Both the position numbers and the translations under genes were made by a program. From the NCBI RefSeq assembly GCF_900107405.1, contig NZ_FNPV01000009.1, positions 2,737 through 66,736 on the forward strand: DNA of 64,000 nucleotides, given 5' to 3'. Below are positions 8,091 to 17,973 of this stretch, in pieces (the stretch's first letter is position 1; every line of letters starts with the position of its first letter). The stretch comes from Tindallia californiensis. Lineage in GTDB: Bacteria > Bacillota > Clostridia > Peptostreptococcales > Tindalliaceae. The notes beneath the pieces were generated by a model. That model was given only the letters and a program-made list of their open reading frames with translations. It did not search any database and was not told where the DNA came from.

Positions 8091-9893
8091 TTAATCTTCT
8101 AGCTTTGGAAATTCCAGAGAATCTCTGAAAAGTTTTTCATAATTAGGATGGGTGCTTAATTCTTTGTATTGAATTTCCTGAGCTAGTTTTTCCATTGCCT
8201 TTCGTGTATCAACAGCCATCAAGGCCATGTAAGCTCCGGTCTTAGAAGTGTTGCCTCCATAGCTGATTTTATGCTTCGTTTCTCTGGGCAAAATCCCAGT
8301 TTTGACTAAATGATCCGCTGACAAATGTGCCCCAAATTGTCCAGCTACAATGATTTCATCTAATTGATCCATGGTAATTCCCGCCTGATCCAAAAGAGCA
8401 TAGAAGCCTGACAGAAGAGCCCCTTTGGCTAATTGAACCTGCCGAATATCCGATTGGGTAATATAAATGGGTTGATTGCCGTCGGCTATTAGAAACTCCC
8501 GCTTTTTTCCATTGACTTGAAGTCGATGGTACAAAGGATGCTCTTCTTCCAGCTCTGTTTTTTTAATAAACGCACCATTTTTCTTTACCATCCCACTCCG
8601 CAACAATTCTTTCGTAGCGGCTAGAATCCCGCTTCCGCAAAGCCCCACCGGTTCTGCATTTTCAATGACTTTCAATTTGATTCCCGAAGAATCTATTTCA
8701 ATATCTTCAATGGCTCCTTTAGCCGCCCTCATTCCGCTGCTGATATTCATGCCTTCCAAGGCCGGTCCGGCAGCGCAGGAGCAAGCACTTAATTTCCCCT
8801 CATGAGACAAAACCATTTCTCCATTGGTACCAATATCAATGAGTAAAGTAGTTTCTTTTCTCTTCTGCAATTGACATGAAAAAACCCCTGCAACAATGTC
8901 CGCTCCTATATAAGCCGAAACAGAGGGCAAACAATAGATATTCATAGCCGGCAATTTTTGGAATCCAATAGCCGCTGCCTTCAACTCTTTTGACATTGTA
9001 AAGGCAGGTGCATAGGGAGAAATTCCAATAGATTCTGCCTTGATTCCCAGCAATGTATGTAGCATAGTGGTATTCGCCGCCACGGTCATTTCATATAGGT
9101 AAGCTGGATTGATGTGAAGTGTTTGACAAAGATTGATAATGGATTCCTCCAGCTTTTCTACAAGGGTTTTTTGCATTTCCTCTACGGCTGTTTTCGGGTT
9201 TTCAATTTGATAGGTAATTCGTGTTAACACATCAGAACCATAGCGATGCTGAGGATTGATCATAGAAGTAACACCCACCTCTGCACCAGTTCTGATATTC
9301 ACTAGGGAAACCGCCATCGTTGTTGTTCCTATATCCACGGCAATACCATAAAGTTGGTCCGCTGTATCGCCTTTTTCCAACTGGTAGCAATGGCCATGGC
9401 GGCATACGATGGTTTGTATTTCCTGATAAGAAGGCACTTGTTGTAATAGCTCCCAGTCAAGGCTTTGTGCCTTTGCTGCCTTCAGTAAGCTCTCTTCCAT
9501 AGACATTTGATTCTCTAAGCTTGGTCGTTGCACCTGTATTTTCTTTTTTTCTATTGACGGATTAAATTCAAATTCTGGTAATGCTCCTTGGGTTAACACC
9601 TGACAAGTCGATTCTTTCCCTAAGGTTTCTACCGTAATTTCCGACAAAGGATAGATTAAACAGGCTAGGCGTATGCCTTCTGTCAATTCTCTGGAGGACA
9701 AATGCTGCTTTTCTGTTTCCGTTAAATCCGTCACGTCACCTTTTATCAGTCGGACTCGACACTTTCTGCAGGTTCCTTTCCCATTGCAGGGATGATCGAT
9801 AAAGATATGATGTTCTATTAGCTGTGTCATGAGATTTTTTTGAGGATCCATTTTAATACGTCTATTGAGATTTTGAATTAAAATTTCTTGCAT
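8091..9893 (-). CDS. RACo-type reductive activator of corrinoid proteins
   Basis: A protein of about 600 residues with an N-terminal 2Fe-2S ferredoxin domain (C-x5-C-x2-C ... C; C41, C47, C50 and C83 counted from the upstream ATG at 9908) and a C-terminal ASKHA/DUF4445 ATPase part (AVDIGTTTMAVSL and LLIDIGTNGEMVL). RACo proteins spend ATP to re-reduce Co(II) corrinoid to Co(I) after accidental oxidation in anaerobic methyltransferase systems. ATG 9908 overlaps the preceding gene by 14 bases; ATG 9893 is two bases past its stop and is preferred, though both ribosome sites are weak. Confidence 0.9.
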   Translation of the reverse strand: MQEILIQNLNRRIKMDPQKNLMTQLIEHHIFIDHPCNGKGTCRKCRVRLIKGDVTDLTETEKQHLSSRELTEGIRLACLIYPLSEITVETLGKESTCQVLTQGALPEFEFNPSIEKKKIQVQRPSLENQMSMEESLLKAAKAQSLDWELLQQVPSYQEIQTIVCRHGHCYQLEKGDTADQLYGIAVDIGTTTMAVSLVNIRTGAEVGVTSMINPQHRYGSDVLTRITYQIENPKTAVEEMQKTLVEKLEESIINLCQTLHINPAYLYEMTVAANTTMLHTLLGIKAESIGISPYAPAFTMSKELKAAAIGFQKLPAMNIYCLPSVSAYIGADIVAGVFSCQLQKRKETTLLIDIGTNGEMVLSHEGKLSACSCAAGPALEGMNISSGMRAAKGAIEDIEIDSSGIKLKVIENAEPVGLCGSGILAATKELLRSGMVKKNGAFIKKTELEEEHPLYHRLQVNGKKREFLIADGNQPIYITQSDIRQVQLAKGALLSGFYALLDQAGITMDQLDEIIVAGQFGAHLSADHLVKTGILPRETKHKISYGGNTSKTGAYMALMAVDTRKAMEKLAQEIQYKELSTHPNYEKLFRDSLEFPKLED

Positions 9894-9894
9894 C

Positions 9895-10911
9895 CTATCG
9901 CCCACCATCTTTAAGGCTTTTCAACATAGCTTGGACATTTTCCAGTGGCGAGTTCATGCCAAGGCCACAAGCCGGTGAGATTATATCCGCCCCGGAACGA
10001 AGGCAATTTTGGGTTAAGCTCATGACTTTATCCGGTGTTGAAAATTCAATGGAAAAGGTGCTGACATTTCCCATCACCAACCTATCAGGCAGGTTTTTTT
10101 TCGCATCCTTCATGGCCACCACCGAATCAAAACTAAGGACATCACTCTTCACCAGGTCTACTTGAGGGTATACTTGTTTCATCTGACCACAAATATGAAC
10201 AATACTGGCGGCTCCTTTGTCTCGAATCGACTGCACCAACTGGTTCAGATAAGGAACCGTAAACTCTTGGAAAAGTTTTGGGCCCATGATTTCGCCCGTA
10301 CCGCTGGGGTCTGAAATTGCAATGACATCTGCTCCAGCTTCCACCTGATGAAGGGCAAATTGAGTCAGTTTTTCTGTCACAAAGGCCATCATTTCATGAG
10401 CCTTGGAATTCTTTTTCCGTAATTCTTTGTAAAATACCACCGGCTCCATCACAGAACTGGCTGTACTGATAGGGCCCGTAATATTTCCAATCAGCGGCAC
10501 CTCTGGATTTTTTTCTTTTAAAATTTGTAAAGCCTTTAGCACCACTTCCGACCTGCCACCTTCTGGTTTTGAGCTTTGAAGTGACCGCCAGTCGTCAACG
10601 GATTGAATCACATAATGAGTAACATGGGGTTCACAGTGATTGTCACCATAATCTACTAGGGCACCCATTTCTTCGGCTTCCACCGTCATACAAAAGGGAA
10701 CGCCATAATTCTCAAAACAGTTTTCTTTGTATACCGCATCAGCAATTTCTGCCATCATCTTTGCATCCTGATGAGCTTCTATAAAGTTACTATTGCTTTT
10801 TTCTAACAGGTCGCTCACTACTAGGTTCATCATACCTCCTGGACAAATACAGGGAGGCCGGTCTATTTGCTCTCTGCTTAAAACAGCTTCTAAACGACTC
10901 TTAGGTGTCAC
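9895..10911 (-). CDS. UroD/MtaA-family zinc methyltransferase (second copy)
   Basis: A 338-residue UroD-fold protein with zinc ligands H239 and C241 (IVHICGQ) and C315 (SPACGLG). It carries a VPFCMTVEAEEMGA motif that closely matches the C-terminal domain of the GTPase-UroD fusion two genes upstream (LPFCHTVEGEALGA), so the two are paralogous. It follows the corrinoid protein gene directly. By analogy with MtvB/OdmB-type systems one of the two MtaA-like proteins could be the substrate demethylase and the other the methyl-acceptor transferase; this is inference. Confidence 0.85.
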   Translation of the reverse strand: MTPKSRLEAVLSREQIDRPPCICPGGMMNLVVSDLLEKSNSNFIEAHQDAKMMAEIADAVYKENCFENYGVPFCMTVEAEEMGALVDYGDNHCEPHVTHYVIQSVDDWRSLQSSKPEGGRSEVVLKALQILKEKNPEVPLIGNITGPISTASSVMEPVVFYKELRKKNSKAHEMMAFVTEKLTQFALHQVEAGADVIAISDPSGTGEIMGPKLFQEFTVPYLNQLVQSIRDKGAASIVHICGQMKQVYPQVDLVKSDVLSFDSVVAMKDAKKNLPDRLVMGNVSTFSIEFSTPDKVMSLTQNCLRSGADIISPACGLGMNSPLENVQAMLKSLKDGGR

Positions 10912-10945
10912 CGTCCTACCTCCTCTCTGATTTTCTACCTTACTT

Positions 10946-11623
10946 TCAAGCTACTTGAATTAGTCTTTTCATCAATTTCACCGCTTCCACCGCATTGGTG
11001 GAATACCCATCGGCACCGATACTCTCTGCAAACTTTTTGGAAAGCGGGCCTCCACCAACAATCACTTTGACCTGATCCCGAATGCCAGCTTCTTCTAATA
11101 ATTCAATAACCCTTTTCATTCCCTGCATCGTGGTTGTCATTAAGGTCGACATACAGATAAAGGTTGCTTTCTCTTGTTTTGCTGTTTCTACAAACTGTTG
11201 CAAGGGGACATCTCTGCCTAAATCTATCATATCAAAGCCTGCGGTTTCCAGCATGATTTTCACCAGATTTTTCCCTATATCATGGGTATCGCCTTCCACT
11301 ACCCCAATCACTCCCTTATGCTTTATTTGATTGGCTGTTTCTTCTGGTAAATGGGGTCGTAAAAGTTCCAAGCCTTCGTACATGGCATCGGAACAAAGTA
11401 ATATGTCTGTTACAAAATATTCTTCTTCATCAAAAAGGATGCTGGCGCGGTTCATCCCGTCTACCAAACCTTCCATAATGGCATCAAAGGCTGGAAATCC
11501 TGCCTCCAGATAGGCTTTACAGGTCTCTATTACTTCTTCCTCTTCCATTTCAACCACATGATCTGATAATTTCTTTAGAAATGCTTCTTTTGATAATTCC
11601 ATATGATTACTCACTTTTTTCAT
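10946..11623 (-). CDS. Corrinoid-binding methyl carrier protein (MtaC/MtbC/MtqC type)
   Basis: A 225-residue two-domain protein: a helical cap (residues 10-95) and a B12-binding Rossmann domain with D112-x-H114-x-x-G117 (GDTHDIGKN), the signature for base-off, histidine-on cobalamin. It carries the methyl group between methyltransferases. It is second in the operon after the fusion gene, with the RACo activator two genes downstream. Length and motif are standard for the family; the substrate cannot be read from it. Confidence 0.93.
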   Translation of the reverse strand: MKKVSNHMELSKEAFLKKLSDHVVEMEEEEVIETCKAYLEAGFPAFDAIMEGLVDGMNRASILFDEEEYFVTDILLCSDAMYEGLELLRPHLPEETANQIKHKGVIGVVEGDTHDIGKNLVKIMLETAGFDMIDLGRDVPLQQFVETAKQEKATFICMSTLMTTTMQGMKRVIELLEEAGIRDQVKVIVGGGPLSKKFAESIGADGYSTNAVEAVKLMKRLIQVA

Positions 11624-11683
11624 CCTCCCAGGCTTAAACTATTATCGAAAGTTCTCAGGACTCAAAGGCCATTTTCCATACTA

Positions 11684-13486
11684 CTATGATCCTCCACATT
11701 CCTTCAGACGAAGTCCTTTCAAGATTCTATTCTCTAAGTAAAAAGATCTGTTTTTAATACACATTTGACCCACAAAGTTAAAACTGGATACGGCCTCCAA
11801 GCATCCTTCACTGTAATGCATTGGTGCTGATAGGAAAAAATCTTCCCACTGGGCATATCCAGTGCCTACTAAGGCATAGGCGGTTTTAGGACATAAAATC
11901 ATCATTGAGTTTTCTGATAACACTTGAGTGTCGATGGTTTTCATCAATGGGTAGGTGTATTGGGTAGCTATTTTTTCTGCCAAGTGAGGACCAATAATAT
12001 TGGCACCGCCAACGGAATCTCCGTAGCTAAAAAGAGTCACACCATTTTTCTGAGCTTCTTGGATCAGCCGAAGGGTTTCTCCTCTTACAAAATCGAAAAC
12101 AGCTTTCATCTGATCTGGTTTGCGTTTCAGTTCTTTAAATAAAACCCGGGCATCCATAAGGGTATTCAGAATAGTAAGGGGTCCTGACAGGTAAAGAATA
12201 ACCTGCTCTCTTTGCTCTGCCAGCTTGTTACAAGCTTGTAACAGTTCCGATATTCTCCCTTGAGTAAAATTCATAGGCGGCAAAGCTAACAGGTCTTCTG
12301 CGCTCCGGCATACGGCTTCTCCACTACGTGTCCCAACGGTTTCATCTCCATATCGAATTCTCGCCCCAAGGGCTTCTCCTTCCACAGTATGGCAAAAGGG
12401 AAGTTCACAGTGAGGGCTTCCTGTATATTTTTTCACGGATAAAGCAATGTGCATCATGGTTTCACTTTCCTGATAAGCCTGGGGAAAAGAAAGGTTTAAT
12501 TCATGGATGACTGGTTCTGGAAGGCCAGCCATATCATTGTTTTGACAGGGAAAATCATAGATTTTTTTCTCATGGAAATAGGTATGAATGGCTTCTTTTT
12601 CCAAGGAGGTGCCAATCAACGTAACCGCTGGAGGAATAACAGCTTCTCTCATTTCCCAATGAAATCGTTGTGGCGTATAATTAAAATGGATGGTTTTTCC
12701 CTCTGGTGTGGGTAAGTAGCCTTTGGCCCGACATACCTCCCCCCATTCCTTTTCAATGAATTTTGATTCCAACACTCGCAAATCTTCTTGAGTAAAAGGT
12801 TTTGCCTTTTTAAGAGTGGTTTTTTCCAACGCATCTGAACTATCCACGTTTTCCTGCCCACTGTCCAGGGATGAGGCTGTCTTCTTTGTCCTTAGCTGAT
12901 TTTCCCTTAGAAAGGTTTCCAACAAGTCATTTTCCATGGTTAACCACTCTTCCTGAAGCATGAAGGCTTCTAGATTATGCTGGCGAAGCTTTCCGATGAT
13001 TTGATCCATCTCTTCTGGTTTTTCCTTGTAAAACCGACTTAGCAGAATGATATCAGCGTGTTGAATTTGATCGGTATAAAAACTTCCCATGGATTGATGG
13101 TAATCATTAAAATCCTTGACATCTACTAAAACAATCACCGGCTGATAGTCAAAAACGATCTCTAATTGTGTTTCTATACGGCTTAATGCTTTTAGAATAG
13201 CCGATAAATGAGCAATGCCAGAGGGTTCTATCCAAATATGTTCTACTTTTTCTTCCTTCATTAGATACAAAACAGCCTTTTTCAGGTCCTTCGCAACGGT
13301 ACAGCAAATACAGCCACCATAAACCTCCGTCACGCGAAAGTCTTTTTCAAATGCATATCCATCAATACTGACATCGCCAACTTCATTTTCAATAATACCT
13401 ACTTTTTCTTGCGCAAGAGGCAGTATTTTTGTCAAAAATGTGGTTTTTCCAGCACCCAAGAAACCAGATACAATGCTTATTTTCAT
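11684..13486 (-). CDS. CobW/COG0523 GTPase fused to a UroD-like domain
   Basis: One 600-residue frame with three parts: a COG0523 GTPase (1-185) with P-loop GFLGAGKTT (8-16), the metal motif GGCICC (C59, C61, C62) and EPSG (87-90); a CobW C-terminal domain (about 230-315, GEVCRAKGYLPTPEGK); and a UroD/MtaA-like domain (about 330-595). The guanine-specificity NKxD motif is replaced by SRFY (150-153). In the UroD part the zinc histidine is replaced (ILC, 530-532) although C532 and C576 remain. It is the first gene of the operon. It may deliver zinc or service the corrinoid/methyltransferase complex; that role is inferred. Confidence 0.85.
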   Translation of the reverse strand: MKISIVSGFLGAGKTTFLTKILPLAQEKVGIIENEVGDVSIDGYAFEKDFRVTEVYGGCICCTVAKDLKKAVLYLMKEEKVEHIWIEPSGIAHLSAILKALSRIETQLEIVFDYQPVIVLVDVKDFNDYHQSMGSFYTDQIQHADIILLSRFYKEKPEEMDQIIGKLRQHNLEAFMLQEEWLTMENDLLETFLRENQLRTKKTASSLDSGQENVDSSDALEKTTLKKAKPFTQEDLRVLESKFIEKEWGEVCRAKGYLPTPEGKTIHFNYTPQRFHWEMREAVIPPAVTLIGTSLEKEAIHTYFHEKKIYDFPCQNNDMAGLPEPVIHELNLSFPQAYQESETMMHIALSVKKYTGSPHCELPFCHTVEGEALGARIRYGDETVGTRSGEAVCRSAEDLLALPPMNFTQGRISELLQACNKLAEQREQVILYLSGPLTILNTLMDARVLFKELKRKPDQMKAVFDFVRGETLRLIQEAQKNGVTLFSYGDSVGGANIIGPHLAEKIATQYTYPLMKTIDTQVLSENSMMILCPKTAYALVGTGYAQWEDFFLSAPMHYSEGCLEAVSSFNFVGQMCIKNRSFYLENRILKGLRLKECGGS

Positions 13487-13759
13487 TTCAAAGCTCCTTT
13501 AAGTCTTTTTTACTTATGGAAAGATAGAGTTTTATCAATCCACCGTTAAGTGTACCACTTAACTCCTTTGGTATTCCAATAAAGATTGTTTATCTTTTTT
13601 TCTTCTCTCATTAATAATATCAATGTGAATCTTTTTCTTTTACGGTTACTCTCATAAAAAACAGTCTTAATCCACTTCAGAAAGTTATGATAATAAGCTC
13701 ACCTCTTGCCAGTCCCCCCCCACTGGTTGTACAATAGGAGGTACAAGGAGAGAATTTGA
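13487..13759. promoter_or_regulatory. Divergent intergenic region with three inverted repeats
   Basis: The region separates the minus-strand methyl-transfer operon from the plus-strand exporter genes. It holds GTTAAGTG-TAC-CACTTAAC (13545-13563), a CCAGT-C8-ACTGG hairpin (13709-13726), and TTGTAC-N8-GTACAA (13727-13746) overlapping the exporter leader. Any of these could be operators; none matches a site I can name. A ribosome site AAGGAG precedes ATG 13760. Confidence 0.5.
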
Positions 13760-14539
13760 ATGAACTCGAAAAAACAAGTTTTAATCATCGCTGTTTATGC
13801 AGGAGAAATTATGTTAAAGAACGGTGCTGAAACCTACCGGGTGGAAGATACCATTACGAGGCTCTGTTATTCCAGAGGCTTTTCTTATGTAGAAACCTTT
13901 GTGATCCCTACCGGTATTTTTGTTAGTATTGATGCTAAAAACACGGAGGATAAAATGGCTTCTTATATAAAAAGGGTTCACGAAAGAAGCATCAACCTTC
14001 ATAAGGTCGCTATGGTAAATGAATTTTCCAGAGCTTTTGTAAATCAAGATATTTCTATAGAAGAAGCAATGAATCAGTTAAAAAAAATTGACCATTGTTC
14101 CAGCTACCACATTGCTACCCGATCTTTTTTTGGTGGTGTGATCAGTGGTTTTTTTGCCTTGCTGTTTCAAGCTACACTTTTAGAAGCTTCCCTTGCTTTT
14201 GTCACCGGTTTGATCATTACTTGGTTTTTAACCAACCTGAATAGAGCAAAAATGCCCGTCTTCCTGGCTAATATTCTGGGTGGCTTTTTATTAGCAACCA
14301 TCGCCAGCTTTTTCTCTTCTTTTTCTGCCCTCGTTGATATTGATAAGATTATCATTGGTGCCATTATGGTTATGGTTCCCGGAGTTGCTATTACTAACGC
14401 TATTCGTGATTCTATTCTGGGAGATCTACTTTCCGGATTGGCAAGAGCCGCCGAAGCTGTAATCATTGCTGTTTCCATCGCTTTTGGAGTAGGTGCTTCT
14501 TTGCAGATATGGCGGTTAGCTGAAAGGATGATCCTATGA
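13760..14539 (+). CDS. Threonine/serine exporter, N-terminal-domain subunit (YjjP/ThrE-N type)
   Basis: A 259-residue protein. The N-terminal soluble part (GEIMLKNGAETYRVEDTI, residues 15-32) is the hallmark of the ThrE/YjjP family. It is followed by about five membrane helices (residues 118-250). It forms a two-subunit exporter with the next gene, the two overlapping by 4 bases (ATGA). The family exports threonine, serine or, for YjjPB, succinate. Nearby tdh and kbl genes for threonine breakdown (about 18-20 kb away) give weak support for threonine. Confidence 0.88.
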   Translation: MNSKKQVLIIAVYAGEIMLKNGAETYRVEDTITRLCYSRGFSYVETFVIPTGIFVSIDAKNTEDKMASYIKRVHERSINLHKVAMVNEFSRAFVNQDISIEEAMNQLKKIDHCSSYHIATRSFFGGVISGFFALLFQATLLEASLAFVTGLIITWFLTNLNRAKMPVFLANILGGFLLATIASFFSSFSALVDIDKIIIGAIMVMVPGVAITNAIRDSILGDLLSGLARAAEAVIIAVSIAFGVGASLQIWRLAERMIL

Positions 14540-14967
14540 TTTATTTTCTTAATTTCATCTATGGATTTATGTGTTCTGTAGGTTTTGCCGTACTTTTTAA
14601 TGTTCCCAAAGCTTCTGTTATAAAAGCTGGCTTCAGCGGTGGCGTGGGATGGGCCATTTATTATTCCATGGTTCAGCTGAATCTGTCCGTTGTTATTTCT
14701 ACCCTTATTGCCTCCATGGGCATTGCCGTTCTGGGTGAATTCTTTGCTGTTATGGAAAAACAACCAGCCACCTTATATCTGGTGCCCGGCATTATTCCTT
14801 TAGTTCCTGGCTTTGGTGTTTATTATACAATGCTTTCCCTTTTAGAGCAAAACTACGAAAGAGCGATTCAACAGGGCGTGGAAGCTGTTTTAATTGCCGT
14901 CCTCATCGCTGCCGCTCTAACCATCGTTCTCTCTGTCAATACCTATCGAAAAAAGCGCCATGGATAA
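14536..14967 (+). CDS. Threonine/serine exporter, C-terminal-domain subunit (YjjB/DUF3815 type)
   Basis: A 143-residue membrane protein with about four helices and the family motif VPGIIPLVPGFGVYYT (about 83-98). Start ATG overlaps the stop of the YjjP-like gene. In some bacteria the two are one polypeptide (ThrE); here they are split. The stop lies inside the hairpin that ends the transcript. Confidence 0.88.
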   Translation: MIYFLNFIYGFMCSVGFAVLFNVPKASVIKAGFSGGVGWAIYYSMVQLNLSVVISTLIASMGIAVLGEFFAVMEKQPATLYLVPGIIPLVPGFGVYYTMLSLLEQNYERAIQQGVEAVLIAVLIAAALTIVLSVNTYRKKRHG

Positions 14968-14994
14968 AAAAAGTATTATCCTTGACGCTTTTTT
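14949..14994. terminator. Bidirectional terminator between convergent genes
   Basis: AAAAAAGCG (14949-14957) pairs with CGCTTTTTT (14986-14994), with an inner GGATAA/TTATCC stem. It overlaps the ends of both the exporter gene and the EAL-HDOD gene. Confidence 0.75.
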
Positions 14995-16192
14995 ATTTCA
15001 GTTCCAATAGTTTATTGGACCATTCAATGGAATGCTGATATACATCAGACAGATTCAGTTCTTCTTTCCCATTTTTCAACATATCATCCCGACTGACCAA
15101 CTTTCCCTTCTCAAAGTTCAAAATGAAATGAAGCATTTCCATCACTTTACCACCTTTTCGAAGCAACGCCTTTTCAACTTCAGGAGACAAGGGCAATTCT
15201 TCTGCCAGAATTTCAAAGGACTTACCCGTGATGGCATCTAGTTCAGAAAACAGGCCAGCCAAAAAGAAGTGGCTTTTTTTGTTCTTTTGATGCTCAGCAA
15301 TCATTTCCATCATCTTTGCTCGAATCAGGCTATTGGTAATCATTTCACTATTTTGGTTGAATTTTACATCCTGTAACATCAAAATGTAGATCCATTTCCG
15401 TATGCTTTCCAGCCCAATCCTGACCATGGCTTCCTTCGCTGTATCAACAGGAAACTTCGAACCAAATTGGATGGTGTTAGCCAGTTTTAAAAATTTATAG
15501 GTCAGTGAAAGGTCATTCTCTATTTTTTGTGCAATCAGATCATAGTGAGGATCTTCTTTATTGAGTTCTTCAATCACCTGTAATAAGACTGGATTAAAAG
15601 GTTGTACTTCCTTCCCTTTCATCATAATAGGTTTACTGAAAAAGAAGCCCTGAAAAAGATGGTATCCATACCCTGCCAACTCATCAAATTCCTCTCTTGT
15701 TTCCACTCTTTCCACCAACAATATTTTGTTTCCATACTGCTGAACCAGTTTTTGATGTTCTGCCGGCGAATAGCTGCCATATTCCGTTTTAATAATGCTT
15801 GCCAAAGGAATCAGTTCTTCATAACCTTCTCGAAAAACAAAGTCATCCAGTGCTAAAAGATATCCTGCTTCCTTTAATTCCTGACAGGCTTCTACCAGTT
15901 CTTTGTCTATTTCAACATCTTCCAGTATTTCAACAACGATCAACTCCTTCGGCAAAAGCATAGGGATTTTGCTGACAATCAAATCTCTGGAGAAGTTAAT
16001 AAAGAGCCTTTTATTACTGGAATATTCTTGTAGACCAATGCTTAGAAAGGTGTTGTTAATCAGTTCTGCCGTTGCTTCTGTGTGGTCTGTCCCCATAAAC
16101 CGATTTTCTTCTGTTTTTCGATGCAGCAATTCATAGCCAAAAACTTCTTCCTTCCTAGTAAAAATAGGCTGACGAGCCGCATATACGTTCAT
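14993..16192 (-). CDS. EAL-HDOD signalling protein (YuxH type) with degenerate EAL
   Basis: A 399-residue protein, from MNVYAARQPIF after a GGAGGT site; the upstream ATG at 16231 has no good site. Residues 1-190 form an EAL fold in which the signature EAL is replaced by ELL (FGYELLHR), and only scattered pocket residues such as ALDDF remain. Residues about 200-390 form an HDOD domain. The architecture matches Bacillus YuxH. Loss of the EAL glutamate and metal residues suggests it no longer hydrolyses cyclic di-GMP and acts by binding. Monocistronic. Confidence 0.85.
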   Translation of the reverse strand: MNVYAARQPIFTRKEEVFGYELLHRKTEENRFMGTDHTEATAELINNTFLSIGLQEYSSNKRLFINFSRDLIVSKIPMLLPKELIVVEILEDVEIDKELVEACQELKEAGYLLALDDFVFREGYEELIPLASIIKTEYGSYSPAEHQKLVQQYGNKILLVERVETREEFDELAGYGYHLFQGFFFSKPIMMKGKEVQPFNPVLLQVIEELNKEDPHYDLIAQKIENDLSLTYKFLKLANTIQFGSKFPVDTAKEAMVRIGLESIRKWIYILMLQDVKFNQNSEMITNSLIRAKMMEMIAEHQKNKKSHFFLAGLFSELDAITGKSFEILAEELPLSPEVEKALLRKGGKVMEMLHFILNFEKGKLVSRDDMLKNGKEELNLSDVYQHSIEWSNKLLELK

Positions 16193-16378
16193 CCTACCAC
16201 CTCCGCAACTTTTGAATGCACTTAGGCACACCCCTCTTTTTTACTTCTAAAAAGGTCCTTACTTCTTCTAAAGATACCCTCACTTCTTTCAGTCAATCAG
16301 TTACTTCTTTTTCAAAAACACTTTTTTGTTTTCGTCAACACACTGAACCTTTCCCGTTTCTTTTGCTTTTAATATTGC

Positions 16379-16420
16379 AAAAAGACGCCATCACTCCTTC
16401 TTGTGATATTGGCGCCTTTT
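16379..16420 (-). terminator. Terminator of the tyrosine phenol-lyase gene
   Basis: On the minus strand GGCGCCAATATCAC pairs with GTGATGGCGTC (small bulge), followed by TTTTT. It lies just downstream of the stop at 16436. Confidence 0.8.
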
Positions 16421-16435
16421 CTTCTATTTTCATTT

Positions 16436-17812
<1,377 letters not shown>

Positions 17813-17944
17813 TTATTCACCTTGCTTTCTTTTAGAGTAAGTTATCTTTTCACATTACCACTCCGGCCAGTTATGCCCCCCTCTTTCCGGATCACTCGAA
17901 TTTTTTAGCCAGGAATTTGTAGCAAATATATCAATCTTCTTAAA

Positions 17945-17973
17945 ATTATAGCATATTCTGCGAATGTTTACAA
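17945..17973 (-). promoter_or_regulatory. Probable promoter of tpl
   Basis: On the minus strand TTGTAA (17968-17973) and TATAAT (17945-17950) are 17 bases apart. This leaves a 5' leader of roughly 130 bases before the TTG start; the leader has GGCCGG and CCGG blocks that may fold. No T-box or TyrR-like site was found. Confidence 0.65.

Noticed and set aside
6894-10911. Haem biosynthesis uroporphyrinogen decarboxylase (hemE)
   Set aside because: Both UroD-fold proteins have the H-x-C...C zinc motif and sit with a corrinoid protein and RACo gene; they are methyltransferase-type.
13487-13759. Possible cobalamin riboswitch before the corrinoid operon
   Set aside because: No B12-box-like GCCACTG or typical aptamer layout was found on either strand.
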